From the NCBI GenBank assembly GCA_024305405.1, contig JAKNDB010000079.1:2346501-2410500 (forward strand): a DNA stretch of 64,000 nt. The letters run 5' to 3'. This document shows positions 42,371 to 63,640 of the stretch, piece by piece (position 1 is the stretch's first letter; the number at the start of each line of letters is the position of its first letter). The stretch is from Dirofilaria immitis (Eukaryota; Nematoda; Chromadorea; Rhabditida; Onchocercidae). The translations under genes and the position numbers were made by a program. The notes under the pieces are model-generated. The model did not search any database and had not been told where the DNA came from. It saw only the letters and a program-made list of their open reading frames with translations.

Positions 42371-42410
42371 TTTCTCTCTCTCTCTCTCTCTCTTCCTCTC
42401 TCTCCCTCTT
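42371..42410. repeat. (TC)n microsatellite
   Basis: CT dinucleotide run with C and T interruptions, pyrimidine-only on the + strand. Confidence 0.92.
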
Positions 42411-44344
42411 ACTCTCATTCTATTTTTTTCCCTGAATTAATTAGTTCAGCTAATCTAGCAATTTTAAGCCTATTGCTCCCCATCTCATCAAGTTCCTAGT
42501 TTGTATAAGACTTTTGTTTAAGTGTGCCAATGTTGAGGTGATATTATTAGCTTTGAGTTAATTATTATTATGAATCAATCATTATCTTTACTTATATAAG
42601 CCATAGGCTATTCTTGATAATAATTTTTCACATTAGATAGAAAGATTAATTATTATCAATGATATGATGATTTGTTTTTGTTAAACATTTACTAATTCAA
42701 AAAAATAAGATGAAATAATCGATATTATATGGATTACTTATAATAACTTTTTCCTATAAATAAGCTTAATAATGAAATTTATTTGATTAATAATTACTTT
42801 CCTATTATTTAAAAAATTTTTCAATTATTTCTTTCATTTCTTATTTCTAAATGAAAAAAATTATTTTTTTTATTGCATATTATATTTCCTTGCATTAATT
42901 ATATTTGTATATTTTATTTAATTAATTTTAATTTCATTCTTAAAATTTTTTTCTTTTTCAGTTTTAATTATTACTATGACATTTGAACTCTAGTAATTTC
43001 ATGCTAATAATTCAATTTAGATTAATTCAAATATTATTCTTCGCGCTAATTATTATCTACAATCGTTCAAATGAATATATAATTTCTTTTTAAATTTACT
43101 AGCGATCGATATTTTCATCATACAAACATTCAATTGTTTTGTAATAATTTGATTCTATTTCTGTCGTATATTGTTGTTTTTATAAATTATTGCAAATTAT
43201 GAACCATATCTCGAGTAAAATATAATCGACGAGAATGATCAATACTAAGTAAAATGATGGAATGATTTCAAGTTATTAATCAATATGGCATTTACTGCAT
43301 ATTGATCTACTGAAATCGATTTAATAATTGATTATATCTTATCAAGAATCACCTGTTATCGAAATTTTCTGTTATCAACATTTTTGCTTCCAACATTTAT
43401 GTACTTCTTCAAGTGGAACCAGTTCTTTTTCGTAACATCATGAAACAAGTTTTTCAGGACATTCCGAATTTGGTATATGTCCGTTTAACGGTGTATTAAT
43501 CGCCTTCAATAATTTATTTTTGCGTACGAGGGAGATTGCATGAATATTTATTTACATAATCAATCATCGATGATATGATATCACGACAATAAGGCTCGGA
43601 TGATTGTCATTGATGAAATAAATTAGCTCCGAGCTCATCTCTATCCTAATTTTGATTTCCAGAAATGACTTTTTTAGATTCTTAAAGCTTCAGTTGATGA
43701 TTCAACTTTTTATCAATTATCGATTATTTAATCAAATTTTTAATTATTTAAAATTTAGATTAATTTTTAGTGTCATTGAATATAAGGAAAAAATGTTCGT
43801 AGCAAAAAATGATTTCAATCGAAAATCATTTTGCTAAGTTTTATTTGATTATATATCCGATTGATATACTGTATTAGTGCTAGCAATAATTCTAAATTTA
43901 ATTTTTTTATCTCATCTTTTCTTTCTTTCTTTTTTCTTTTTCTTTTTCTTCACATGACATCATTATATTCTTTGTATTTTTTTATTCATCTAATGCTTAT
44001 TTTAGAATAACTGTGCTTCACGATATTAGAACGAATATAAATAGCAAATTGAACCGATAAAACCTTGTTCTTTTTTTTTTTTTGTATATTACAATCAAAA
44101 TTTGATATTATCGATAATAAATGGTATGCTCATTTTTTTTTTTTTTAATATTTTCTTGATTATTCGTTCTCGAAAAGTTTTTATCAATTTTACACATTGA
44201 ATAGACTTATCATGTGATACTTTATTTCACTTTAATATTACAACTCTATTAATTTATCATTTTTAATTTAATGTAAAAATGGAAAAGAAAAAATGAAAAT
44301 GAAAAATTTCAAAATATTTCAGTAATATTGATCTTTCAAAAATT

Positions 44345-44455
44345 ATATGTAAGATTGATATGATATATTGAGCATATATATGTATGTAAAATTGATATGA
44401 TATATTGAGCATATATATGTATGTAAATTTGATATGATATATTGAGCATATATAT
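44345..44455. repeat. Three-copy 37-nt tandem array
   Basis: Units read TATATATGTATGTAAAATTG followed by ATATGATATATTGAGCA. The first copy is slightly shorter. It lies about 380 nt upstream of the PAM start codon. Confidence 0.92.
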
Positions 44456-44830
44456 CATTTAATGGAAAATAGAAAAATATATATACAAAATTTTATTTTA
44501 TTTGTTGATTTTAAAATCATAACAATCTTTTGTAATATAATACATATAACAAATATCAACGCTTATACTTTTATACATTAGGAATTCAACAGTTTTTTTC
44601 CTTTTTATTTTATTCCATAAAAGATATTTTATTTAAAAATAAAATTGAACAAGAAATATTAGATTTATTTCTATCTTTATTGATTAATCTTTCATTTATT
44701 TATTATATTTAGTAATGAATTTTTAGAATATTTGAATTATTCATATTTTATAAATAAATAAATATTCCATATTATTCGTGATGATTAATTTTGAATCTTT
44801 CAAAATTCATATTTAATTTATTTATTTCAG

Positions 44831-47800
44831 ATGAATGAAGTGAAACAGATGAATGTAGTAGTGTTGATACTATTATTAATATTATTATCTGTTGCTATTA
44901 ATGGTTTATCTGTACCACGTCATCCACAGCAGATAAGGCAGGTAACAATTCAGGTCAACGGATATACGCCAGTAATTGTAAGTTTTGTTGTATCTTCAAA
45001 TAGAAGCAATAAGAAAATGAAGATAAAATACATGCAAGATGTAGCTATTTATTGATTGCAATGAATTATAAATAATAATTCTTAGCAAATACTTAAAATT
45101 AAAATTTGTTCATTATTTTTCTTCACATTACCATTAAACTTGTCACATTTTAAAATTGAAAATAGTTAAGGTTATAGTATCAAAGAATGATAAAACAAAT
45201 ATCCTGAAAGTCTCGAGAAATTAAAAACTGTCTTTTAGTCAATTTAACATGAATAATAAATTATCAATAAAACTGATGGATTAATTGGAATGATTTGGCA
45301 GTCATCGTGATCTGCTACATAAACTTATCCAACAAAGTAGTATTATTATCTTAAAAAAGATTCTTTATCGAGCGATCAAAATCTCTGAAAGAAAGTGTTG
45401 ACTTATTAAGGATGAATTTAAGTTGGCAAATATATATTTAATGTTTATTCTTCCATAAATTATTTTGTATAAATAGCTAATTTTAAATATGTTTTTAATC
45501 TTTCAGAATGATGACTATATAGCAGTGTCTATGCCCATACAACCGGGATATATTGGCAAGTTTTTAAAAGCAATTTTTGATACTTCTTATTGAATAATGT
45601 ATGAATCATTTCCTTTAATATACACAGAATTGTAATTACAATTTCCAATACAATTTTGATTTTTGATTACCAGCTTCTAATAAAATTTGTTAGAGTTATT
45701 CTAGAAATTGTAAAAGCTTTTGGAAGTTTTCATAAGAAATATTCTTTAATTTTGTATCTAATTTTAGTTCGCTTTGAACCGTTTGCAAGTGCTGATCGTA
45801 TTCATCATATACTTCTATATGGTTGCTCTTATCCAGCCTGGCCAATACCATTTTGGAGAGGATTTAATATATGCCGAGGCTTCAGTTCACATATTTTATA
45901 TGCTTGGGCAAGGAATGGTAAATAATTTTGTTGTTGAAAAAGAATGAAAAAGAAAATATTATAAATAATTCAACATAAGTACATAAAAGTTATGATTTTA
46001 CATTTACGAAATTAAAACTACTAATTTGCCGTTGTAAATATTCTTTATCGAAACTAACTAAATTGTCAATATTTTGAATGTTTTGTCGTAGAAGAAGATT
46101 TTTACTCAATGTTTTCTAAACAGAGGGAAATAAATGTCAAATTCTTCCATTCTTTAAACAACTGTTATTGTTCTATAACTCTTTTTTTTGGTAATTGAGT
46201 GAAATAATTAAAATAGCATCAGGTTAATTATATATTAGTATTAAATTAAAAGAAATAACAGAAATTTGTATTTTATCTTTTTAGCACCTGATTTGAATTT
46301 ACCGCAGGATGTTGCATTCAGCGTCGGACATAGTTTTGATTCTATACAATATTTGGTAATGCAAGTAAGTTATTGTCGTTTATTTCATATTTCATGACTT
46401 TAAGAATTATTTCCTTTTTTGCATTCTTTTTAAATTAAAACATTTCCCATAACTCACTTTATTTTATTTATGCATTTTTATAATTATTTTTGACTCATTC
46501 ATCTTTCATAATCTAATTATTATTCAAAGCTAGCTTAGAAGATATATTGCAAAGAATATATCATGCATTCGTAGAGCTATAGAAAAAGTAGATATATAAA
46601 AAAATTTTAATATTCTGTTTAGAATATATGTAAAAGCTTCGAATTTTGAGAGGAATTGCAGGTGCATTATGCACATCCATTCGTTGGCAAAGTATTAGAC
46701 TATTCTGGTATTACCTTACATATGGTTGATGAAAGACCTCGTTATTTAGCTGCTGTATTATTATTCATCTCTGGAACTTCAATTCAACCTGGATTTTCTC
46801 ATTTTCAAACAAATATAAGCTGTTTGTATAGGTAAGCAATTTTTCAGCTTTTAAAAATTCATTTTCCAAATATGTTGTTAATAGTAAGTTTTCAATTTTA
46901 TTAATATTCTCTTTAGATAGTTATTTTGATAACTATTTTAATAAAATACTAATTTCAGTAGCGATACGCCAATTCATCCATTTGCATTTCGTACACATAC
47001 ACATACTATGGGACGAGTTGTTTCGGCATTTTATAAGCATTCTGATAAATGGACAATGATTGGTAAGCGTAATCCGCAATGGCCTCAATTATTTCAACCA
47101 ATCGAAACAAATCTGACTATTGTAAATGGTGATTTAATGGCTGCCATTTGTGTTTTCGATTCAACAATGAAGAAATCTGTTGTACGAATGGGGTAGAAAT
47201 AATATCATTTATTTTAGTAAATTTTTTTTAAAAGTTTTTGATTAGCATGTTAATTTTTTGAAAAAAATCAATATTACCATGTTTATTTGTTTATAAATCT
47301 TTAGCACATTAAATTTATTGAAAATAATGCGGTTTTTAATATGAGTATAAAAATATGCATTATTAAGATATATTAAAGTCATCTTTATGTTCAAATCAAA
47401 GCGAATTGCATTTTGAAGCAATAACTATTAGATTTTCCTACAAAAGATGTAAAGAATAGTTTGAAAAATATGTTGTATAGATTGAAAATTTGTACGAGAA
47501 ACAAGTCAGTATTTAAGTGATATAGGATATTCTGAGCAATTATTTGTTTTCTTTTCAGGAGTACAGGTACGGACGAAATGTGTAATTTTTACATGATGTT
47601 TTACTGGGATGCTACATCACCGAATCCATTTCCCGATGGAGCAGTTTGTTCTTCACAAGATGAACGGAAGATGGTAAATGAAGAATATCCAGTTGAAGGC
47701 ACAATTCCTCTTCATCCGAATCCAGATTGGGAGCATAAAGCGCTTCAAAGCAAATTGTTTGGTAATTTCTGCTGTAATATTTTAATATTTCATTTTTCAA

Positions 47801-50800
47801 AGAAAGTGAGATGAAGGAAAGTGAAGAACAGAAAAATAGAATTAACTTAAAAGGAAAAAAATCGAAATTAGAAAAAGCGATAAAAATTATAGAGAGCTAC
47901 TGTCTGTTCTAGAGAATTATTGATTTACAAATGCTTGCATTTTTTCCTCTTTTGGATATTTATTGTTCATTTATTTCCATTTTTTAAATTTGTTACCAAA
48001 GATGCACAATTTTTTCTTTATAATTAGGAAGGAATACATAGTGATCGTTATTATTATCATTCCTAGTTATTTTCAATCAGATTACGTCCATTATTTTTAC
48101 TGGTTGATTCCGAAAATGTGAACCAAGAAATTATTTCAAAATTAATGCATAGTTCTCTATAGCGTTCAGTTCAAGAATAATCTTGTTTCATACTTTAGGG
48201 TCATTGAAGGAACAGTATCAACATCAGTTGGTGGCATCAAACTTGGACAAGTTTCTGCACTTAGTTTTGATTCATCAGGAAATTTGGTCATATTTCATCG
48301 CGGTAGCCGCTCTTGGAACTTCATGTATGATGACTTCTCTTTAGTTCGATTAATGACTTCTTGTCTTTCTTTATATAAGACGATAATTTATTGTAATTAT
48401 TTCTTTGCCAAAACTTTCTTTTTAGGTCATTTGACTTGGGGAACAAATTGCGTGACAAAAGACCTATTGCAGATGATGTAATTTTAATTACGCATTCAAA
48501 TGGACCGAATAAAACGCTATTATTACGTGACAAATATGGTCGTGAAAAGTAATATATTATTTACATTGGTGTAGTTATTAAAATTAAATCAGATATCTTT
48601 TTGATTTCATATATGTTATAACAATAAATCGAGGAAGTTATACTATTAAGGCTAAGAAGTATAGGTATAAATGAATGGACTATAAAAGTAAACCATCGGA
48701 CAGTGAAAAATAATTGTGAGTTTTTATGCTTATCAACAAGGACGGTCATACACAAAGATATGGATATGATCGAAATTACATAAAAATATGGATTATTAAT
48801 GATATGAATTCTCAATTTGAATTTATATTATCATTCAATATATTTGCAGAAATTTACTAAGAAAAAAGATTTTGTTTCTTAGAAAATTATTAATGTATGC
48901 AATAGTTTTCGATTTTTTCCTATCTTCATGAAATATAGATATAGTCATTTCAGACTATTTTCTTAAGAAAAATATCATCTTTTTCTGTAGATTTTATATG
49001 CCACATGGTTTGGCAATTGATCAGCAAAATGATTATTACACAACTGATGTTGGCTCTCATCAAGTTATCAAATGGACGCTTTCACATGGTTATGTTCGTT
49101 CCTAATTTTCTGATTCAAATGATAAGAGAAAAAGCTAGGTGATGCGGAAATCCATTTTGATCATACTGTAACTTTTTGACTGTTTTTTTTCTAGAATTTC
49201 ACAACTGTTAATTAAAAAGTGTAAATTTAACATCAATTTGGTACAGTAACTCTTTAACGAATAAATACGAAGATTAAGCCGCATAATTATTATATCACTA
49301 ATATTAAATAACATCAAGAGATCATATAAGCATGGTTATATTCGTCTTTAGTTTTCATGGTAAGAGAGCGTTTTATTTTGAATTATAGAAAATCTAAACT
49401 GGAAGTGCTGCATAAGAGTTAGTAATTAAATTATTATCAATTCTTATCATATTTATAAAATTTTAGGCTCGCTATTTCAAGTTTATGCACTGGGTGAAAA
49501 GTTTGTCCCTGGCGATGATCAGAAACATTTTTGTAAACCAGCGGGTATTGCGGTTACTGTTGATGGAAGTGTCTTTGTCGCTGACGGTTACTGCAATAAT
49601 CGAATTATGAAATTCGATCGAAATGGACAATTCGTGACTCAATGGGGTCAGGTGACAATAGTAGTAGGTTGCTTGTAAATTGATTAGAAATTTAAAATGG
49701 GGTAAAATTCTTTAGATTTATTTATATTCAGTAGATTTAATGTTTATATATTGCTCCTTAAATATTCCAAAATTTCAATACTTCAAATCGTTGATAATAA
49801 TAAATTAGAATGGGGTACGATATATTTTCCTTTCAATAATTTAAAAATTTCCTATTTGAAATAAAATGTGAAATAATTTTTTGAGCTATCAATTTTCAGT
49901 GAATGGTGTTGAGATGCTCCTGGGTATCTTTTCACTACCACACGATATTGTTACGAATAATGATGGTTCATTGTTGTACATTACTGATCGTGAAAATGCT
50001 CGAATACAAATATTTCGGAATAATGGACAAGCAGTGGGCCAAATTGTTAGTCCACCAAACAGCACTGCAACACTTCAGAATATTTATTCAACTGATTTTT
50101 ATGGTACGATTTTCTTTCTGCTGGCAATAAGTTCATTGAAAACCATTTTTTCTGCGAATTGCTACGATACTTCTTGAAATCAGGAATGTGATGAGAATGG
50201 ACAAAAAGTCGAAAAGCAAATAAGTAAATCAGAATGAGTAATTCTATATTTTAGAAAATAAATTTTCCATCGATTCGAATATTTTGATAATGCTTTCATA
50301 GATTATTCGAAGTTTTTAAAGGTCAGTCAGTGTTCATGAAATATCAATCCTTGCGAAGCAAGACTGATGTACAGCTTGAATGTTTTAGGCTATTATTGGA
50401 ATAGAATTTATAAAAATACTATTCTGAAATTACGAATTTAAGTTCTTTTCTGGATCAGGAATTAGTAACTGCTGTAATAAGTGATCTTTGTATCGTAATG
50501 GTACGTATAATACTACCAGTTTCACATCTTGTAGAAGCAAAATGACAGCTTTCATTATTATGTTATTACGTTATACTAAAATTTTACTGCTTTCGCTCAT
50601 TCATATGATTATCCAATTTCAGATAATGTATTGTATTTCATTCCTGGCAGACAAAAAAATGGCGTACCTATACGTGTGTACAGTGTACATGCAGAAGCTT
50701 CTCGAGTACAGTATGCATTTGAACCAACAAATATGCCATTCAATCGACCACATACAATTCGAGTTTCCAAAGATGGTCGATATATATATGTTGGAGAACT

Positions 50801-52101
50801 GGGTCAAAATGGTGGTCGAGTTTTACAGTTTATAATACAACCTAATTGGGATCAAGTTGGTAATGTGATTTCATTCATTCTCGAAATATTGAAAAATTTT
50901 TGAACTGCATTTCATTTACCATTTGCTGTTGATAGACTATACGGAAAATTAATATTTGGATAGTTTCCTTGGAAATCAACAAAGAAGAAAAATAGCATCC
51001 TGATAACTCATAATGGGAGCTTTATCATATTAATGTTGAATAATAGCTCTACTTTATAAGATAAGCAAAACTAGATCCTGAACTTGATAGCATATCTACT
51101 CATTGAAAAGTATTTTTGATTTTTCTAAGATTTCTAGAAATATAATTCTTGTTTTGATAGTTTCTAAGATTTCTAGAAATATAATTCTTATTTTGATAGT
51201 CACTTCGGTAACGTAGCAAAATATATGAAGTAGATTTCGCAAAATGAAAGTAAAAGCGAAACATCTTAAACCATTCATTTACTGTAAAATCAAAACTTTT
51301 ATGTTATTGCAGAAAATAACATTGGTTCCTCGTCATCAGTGTCGAATTTTGTGGTAGGTGAAACTTCAAACTTCTTGATTCCTATTCCTTTTTGATTGCT
51401 GTTGTCGCTTTACCGATATTGATCATTCTTGCATACAGGCGAAAAAATTGATACGACTTGGAAAGCAGTACTCAATTTTAGATCGAGCGGTAAATATTCC
51501 TGTTGGCCTCAAAATATTCTAAAATTTATTAATTCTGAATTATTTATCCTAGTTTCTCAACGTTAAGCACTAAATACATTTAAAAATATACCCCATGATT
51601 TAGGGAAGGTTTTGGGAAATCATTACTCAATAATGAATTTTAGTTTGGTTTTATATAGAAGATCTCATCTTCATCATAGCCTACTAAACAGACATTTTTA
51701 TAAATCGATTATTAAAGATTTGAACTAAAATTTAGCATAAATTCTTGAAATCGATCACTAGAAATGACACCATTATCATACTGAAGTTTTTTTTTAAATG
51801 CTAGATTTTTTGTTTTTTAGGGTTCAAGCCTCTACGAACAGATGATTCGGAGACATCAAATGACGATTCGGAAGATGATATTATCTGTTCTGGACAAAAA
51901 GTAATCATAGATTCTAATCCAACTGGTCTATGTTTTGTGTGTTTTTTTCTGGGAATTAGAGAAGAACATATTCGAATCATTCCTGAGCCATTTCCTAATC
52001 AAGCAAGGAAGAGTCGATCGTATCTTGTAACGGTGACGATTATGAATAGCGTCAAAAAAAAAAGTGAAAAGAGGAAAAAACCCAATAATTTGAGATTATG
52101 A
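44831..52101 (+). CDS. PAM: Bifunctional peptidylglycine alpha-amidating monooxygenase (PHM-PAL)
   Basis: Makes C-terminal amides on neuropeptides in secretory granules. Exons: 44831-44977, 45507-45555, 45768-45917, 46285-46364, 46662-46831, 46959-47192, 47559-47761, 48199-48324, 48426-48548, 48991-49088, 49467-49646 (or 49651), 49900-50103, 50623-50859, 51313-51489, 51821-52101. Hydrophobic signal peptide. PHM copper ligands: RIHHILLYG, VMQVHYAHP, RTHTHTMGR, DEMCNFYMMFY. PAL zinc ligands: FYMPHGLAID, SLPHDIVT, NRPHTIRV; also arginines and tyrosine in VIFHRGSRSW, DGYCNNRIM and DRENARIQ. One membrane span (FLIAVVALPILIILA) with a basic RRKK stop, then a tail GFKPLRTDDSETSNDDSEDD. So it is a membrane-anchored, full-length enzyme. 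Four one-base breaks (47758-47760, 51389-51393, 51442-51447, 51476-51479) are bridged in this reading. The exact stop and the exon 11 donor are less sure. Intron 2 is GC-AG. Confidence 0.95.
45556..45767 (+). other. GC-AG intron in PAM
   Basis: The donor reads TATTG|GCAAGT and the acceptor AATTTTAG|TTCG. Joining keeps the frame between PGYI and RFEPFASADRIHH, a conserved part of the PHM domain. No nearby GT donor gives the right phase. Confidence 0.87.
51122..51199. repeat. Two-copy 39-nt tandem duplication in a PAM intron
   Basis: Copies 51122-51160 and 51161-51199 differ at one base (G/A). Each contains the palindrome TTTCTAGAAA. They sit in the intron before the transmembrane exon. Confidence 0.95.
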
Positions 52102-53684
52102 ATGTAGATCTTAAAATAGTTATCTCTGCAATAATCGACTTTTAGATTCTTCCTACCTAGACAAGTCCTAATATATTATTTATTGGAGAAATTATAGGCT
52201 TTTTAGCTAGAGAAATGAAAGAATATTAATAATGAAGTTAGTCGTTTTATTGTAATTTTACTTTCATAATATTCTTTTGCTTATAAATTTCTCAATCTTT
52301 AAAAATTTCTTAGGTGTTATTATTTATAAATGATCCATGTGATAAATAATGTATTCCGTCTATATAAAGTTCAGTTTTTATCATTTCACTTGTTTTTCCT
52401 TTCACTTGTTCATTTTGCATCTCCTGTTGTTTATTCAAAGCATTTCATTTTGATTTTGAAACTTTCTTCTTCACTTTTTTTGTTCTTCATATACTTTGCT
52501 AACATGGTATTTAATTTATTCTCAAAATTTTCTGTTTTACCCATAGATTTTTTACTTCATTTTCTTACATTTGATACAATGATATATGGCATCTAATACT
52601 ATAATCTCAAATATCGTTGCTAAATATGATGCTTAATATCATTGTATCTATAAAGCCATAATATATCAATATATGCTTGGAGTTTTTCAACTTCTTCTCA
52701 AATATGTGATATTTTCTTTCTGTTATTGCTTCTTTGTCGATTATGCTACCTGAACATTTTTTTCTCCTTTTTTCTAACAAATCTAGAGATATGAAATAAA
52801 AGTATAATTTTTTCTCTTCATGCAAAATAACGAACGAAGCAAGCTAAAAGTTCGTCTTTACATTCATACAACGCTAAAATTCAGATTGTAAAATATTATC
52901 CGAAAATTAAGTCTTTTGTTAAACAAGAAATTCTATTAATCTTTCTCTGTATAACTATAAAAATCGTATCTATTTAAGTAAAATATTGTATTTAGGATAA
53001 AACATTTTGAAATCTAATTCCAGAATATTTTCATATGATTTTTACAAAAGGCAAATACATTGCTAATGTATTATAAACTTTGATTATACTCATGTATTCA
53101 CGTGAATCAAAAGTACAATTATCAATATGGCGTGAAAAATTTTTCCTCAATTCTTTAACTCTAATACATGAATATTCATTTTCCAAAAATGTCAGGGGAA
53201 ACTATGTCAATTCATATTTCATTAGCAAATGATACAATCTATGACGTAACATGAAAAGCACTTATGTCTCGTCTCACTATAACAAAGTTTTATAAAATGA
53301 TAATTGATAAATATGAATGATTTCTTTTATTCTCGACTATTCTAAATTCTTATCTTTTGATTGTCAGTGTAATTCGATCAAATTCCAACACTGAGCACAT
53401 TTTGCCCCTCACATATCACCTATCTTTACGACTTAACGAATAATTTCCGTAATGAAATATAATTGCAATTTCTGATAAAATTTAACGAAAATGTGTTGGA
53501 TACAGCCATAATATATTCTATCCATATTGTGCAAACGACTAATCAATATTGCTATAGTTAACAATGATGATATAATATGTGTGATACATAAAATGATTCG
53601 TAATAGAAAATACAGAAGAAAAATCACATGATATAAACTTACTCGCGATTTTATTGATCATAAAAATCAAGATACGGAAATGCG

Positions 53685-53724
53685 AAGAGAGACAGAGAGA
53701 GAGAGAGAGAAAGAGTGAGAGAAA
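53685..53724. repeat. (GA)n microsatellite
   Basis: GAGAGAGACAGAGAGAGAGA-type run followed by AAAGAGTGAGAG. Confidence 0.9.
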
Positions 53725-54049
53725 AAAACAATAACTCCAATTCATGTAACTTCATAATTTTTACTATTTTCTCAATACTTATTACTCTCGACAAGAGATA
53801 TTATTTCATCAATGAATTCCATCAATTACTCCTGTTTATACGTTAATCAACAGAATCATCAGCAATTATCATATGATTACGATTAATATCATTTGTAATG
53901 ATTCTTACGCTTTTCTAATGTTTGATATAATTTCAGGATAGCGTATCTTCTTTTTACTAATAATTAACGTCGTTTTGAAAATAACCGTATAACGTAGCGA
54001 ACATTATTAGAAACTTGAAGATTAATACATATAAGTCAAATATACGTGT

Positions 54050-54089
54050 ATACGTGTATGTATGTATGTATGTATAAACGTACGTACGT
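54050..54089. repeat. (GTAT)n / (GTAC)n simple repeat
   Basis: GTATGTATGTATGTAT preceded by two TACGTGTA units and followed after AAAC by GTACGTACGTG. Confidence 0.9.
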
Positions 54090-54261
54090 GAGAAATGAAA
54101 TGAACAGTATTTACGTGAGCGCACGTTTGTTTATGCAGTACCGCATCAATTACAGTTGTTGATGTGCAAATGCACTTATGTGGTAGCGTAGGGAAGCGCA
54201 GAATAGCTCTCCTTTTCCTTTTTCTATGTATTGCAATTTGACGTGAAATAAGAGGATGAAA

Positions 54262-54356
54262 GAGAAATAACGGAGAGAGAGGAAGAGAAAACGAGAGAAA
54301 GGAAGGGAGAGAAGAAGAGAGGGATAAAGAGAGAGAAAGAGAGAAAGGAGAGAGTT
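54262..54356. repeat. Polypurine (GA-rich) tract
   Basis: About 95 nt almost entirely of A and G. On the minus strand it creates an artificial Ser/Leu-rich open frame. Confidence 0.88.
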
Positions 54357-54714
54357 GTGAGAAGGTGCAACGGCAAATAGCCATTGGCAGCACTAGCACA
54401 ACGATACAGCCAACATCTAAGATCGGATAACTTTAATCTTTTCATATCGTTTATTTTCGTTGGATTTGACTTGCTTGCAGTTTCTGTTTACGTGCAGTTT
54501 GTGTTTACGTGGTATCTTGACGTAGACGACACGTCACAAATTAGTTTATATCTTAAAATTACCGTAATTTATGTGATTTTCTGCACAGTATGAAATATAG
54601 CTTGTTCTTAACAGATGATACATCACTTATATGAATATTTTCATGATACGCTAGTATTCATTATGATAGTGTTTCAAAAACATTTACTTTATAAATTAGT
54701 GTTATGTACAACCA

Positions 54715-54720
54715 TCATCG

Positions 54721-54754
<34 letters not shown>

Positions 54755-54800
54755 TATCATCATCATCATTATCATTATCAGCATCATTATTATCATTATC
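54715..54800. repeat. (ATC)n trinucleotide microsatellite
   Basis: CATCATCATCAT run with ATT interruptions over about 85 nt. It creates an artificial poly-isoleucine frame. Confidence 0.95.
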
Positions 54801-55187
54801 CTCGTTATTTCTGTGTATGAATGCTTTAAATTGAAATTTAAAAGTTTTTTCTAAAATTAGCTGTAATCTTATATATCTCATACTTCGGGTAGCATATGAT
54901 TAACTGAAATACAAAATAAAGAATAAAGCTGAATTTTTGGCATATGGTTTGTAAAGCATCTCTATTATTTGATATGATAATTTTGGTGTTACCGCTTCGA
55001 TATTTCACATCATCTTTCCTATTACAAATAAATTTTAGAAATATCATCATCGGAAGCAATTAAGATATAATGTAAAGCTTATTATTTAAATCTTTTTATT
55101 TCTTTAATGTATATTACGATTTGTGAAACCGTTTCTCATTCATCTTCATTTTTTTCTATGTCTCTCATTACAGGATGGAATATAGCG

Positions 55188-63640
<8,453 letters not shown>

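Larger units (their letters stand above)
40259..44830. other. Intergenic region, CRIPT to PAM
   Basis: About 4.6 kb of AT-rich DNA with no supported gene. It holds a diverged ~70-nt tandem duplication (41083-41229), a (TC)n microsatellite (42371-42410), several poly-T runs and a three-copy 37-nt array (44345-44455). The PAM promoter should be near the right end. Confidence 0.55.
52102..55187. other. Intergenic region, PAM to CHD7
   Basis: About 3.1 kb with no supported gene. The right half is rich in simple repeats: GA-rich at 53685-53724 and 54262-54356, GTAT/TACG at 54050-54089, and ATC at 54715-54800. Long open frames here come from those repeats. The CHD7 promoter and 5'UTR exons probably lie here. 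Confidence 0.55.

Noticed and set aside
54022..54399. 125-codon minus-strand frame rich in Ser and Leu
   Set aside because: It is produced by the polypurine and GTAT repeats; no family resemblance and no splice logic.
54615..54854. 79-codon open frame rich in isoleucine
   Set aside because: It is the translation of the (ATC)n microsatellite.
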